The position numbers and the translations under genes were made by a program. From assembly GCA_036940085.1 (NCBI GenBank), contig JALLBK010000480.1:1-27348 (forward strand): 27,348 nt of DNA, in the 5' to 3' direction. The notes beneath the pieces were generated by a model that was not told where the DNA came from, searched no databases, and saw nothing but the letters and a program-made list of their open reading frames with translations. Origin of the DNA: Discostella pseudostelligera (Eukaryota; Bacillariophyta; Thalassiosirophyceae; Thalassiosirales; Thalassiosiraceae). Shown piece after piece: positions 27,295 through 27,348 of this stretch (position 1 is its first letter; each line of letters starts with the position of its first letter).

Positions 27295-27348
<54 letters not shown>
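27295..27348. repeat. AGT microsatellite, 18 uninterrupted copies reaching the window edge
   Basis: Eighteen AGT units run to the last base. Just before them CTACTAC (27282-27288) can pair with GTAGTAG (27296-27302) over a 7-base loop. Ending inside a microsatellite is what an assembly break often looks like. Confidence 0.95.

Noticed and set aside
22373..27348. Many short Ser, His and Pro-rich frames in the simple-sequence region
   Set aside because: Triplet-rich DNA keeps several frames open by composition alone. None shows a domain or sensible start.
1..27348. tRNA, rRNA or other structured RNA genes
   Set aside because: I looked for tRNA B-box-like words and cloverleaf arms and saw none outside coding sequence. 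A covariance-model scan would be needed to exclude small RNAs.

Overview
The window looks like nuclear DNA of a photosynthetic stramenopile, most probably a diatom. Genes are compact and intron-poor, and the four introns I can place are short GT-AG introns (82-138 bp). Two predicted proteins open with a signal peptide followed by a Phe at the cleavage point, like the diatom ASAFAP plastid-targeting motif. Proteins carry long Gln, Ser, Asp, His and Gly runs fed by triplet-rich DNA. I cannot name the species.

Gene-dense part, about 1-22130, in order: a DGAT2-type acyltransferase (+), a ClpS-like plastid protease adaptor (-), a PP6/SIT4-type phosphatase (+, three exons), a protein keeping only the second helicase domain of a DDX18/Has1-like helicase (+, 'Has1-like A'), the membrane-fusion ATPase NSF (-, two exons), a large Pro/His-rich zinc-binding protein (+), the HIT-finger snoRNP assembly factor BCD1 (-), a PP2C phosphatase with a signal peptide (-), a two-exon plastid-targeted GST-fold protein (+), a second and more decayed Has1-like protein (+, 'Has1-like B'), and a plant-cytosolic-type glucose-6-phosphate isomerase relative with altered substrate loops (-).

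Accessory part, about 22130-27348: triplet-rich simple sequence enclosing a broken hAT transposase on the minus strand (about 23371-25624). Five TAGGGCA words in both orientations lie beside its 3' end. A 14-copy 9-bp tandem array follows, then inverted triplet-rich arms. The window stops inside an AGT microsatellite, so it may be a contig end.

The genes are mostly unrelated housekeeping functions (lipid storage, proteolysis, signalling, vesicle fusion, snoRNP and ribosome assembly, sugar phosphate metabolism), not one pathway. Three things stand out. First, the two Has1-derived proteins are paralogues that lack the ATP-binding DEAD domain, share unusual changes in motif V and a one-residue insertion after it, and both end in K-E-K-(T/S)-W modules. 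Second, the GPI relative keeps its catalytic residues but has lost its phosphate-binding loops. Third, E2F/DP-like GGCGGGAA sites occur in several intergenic regions and I saw none inside genes.
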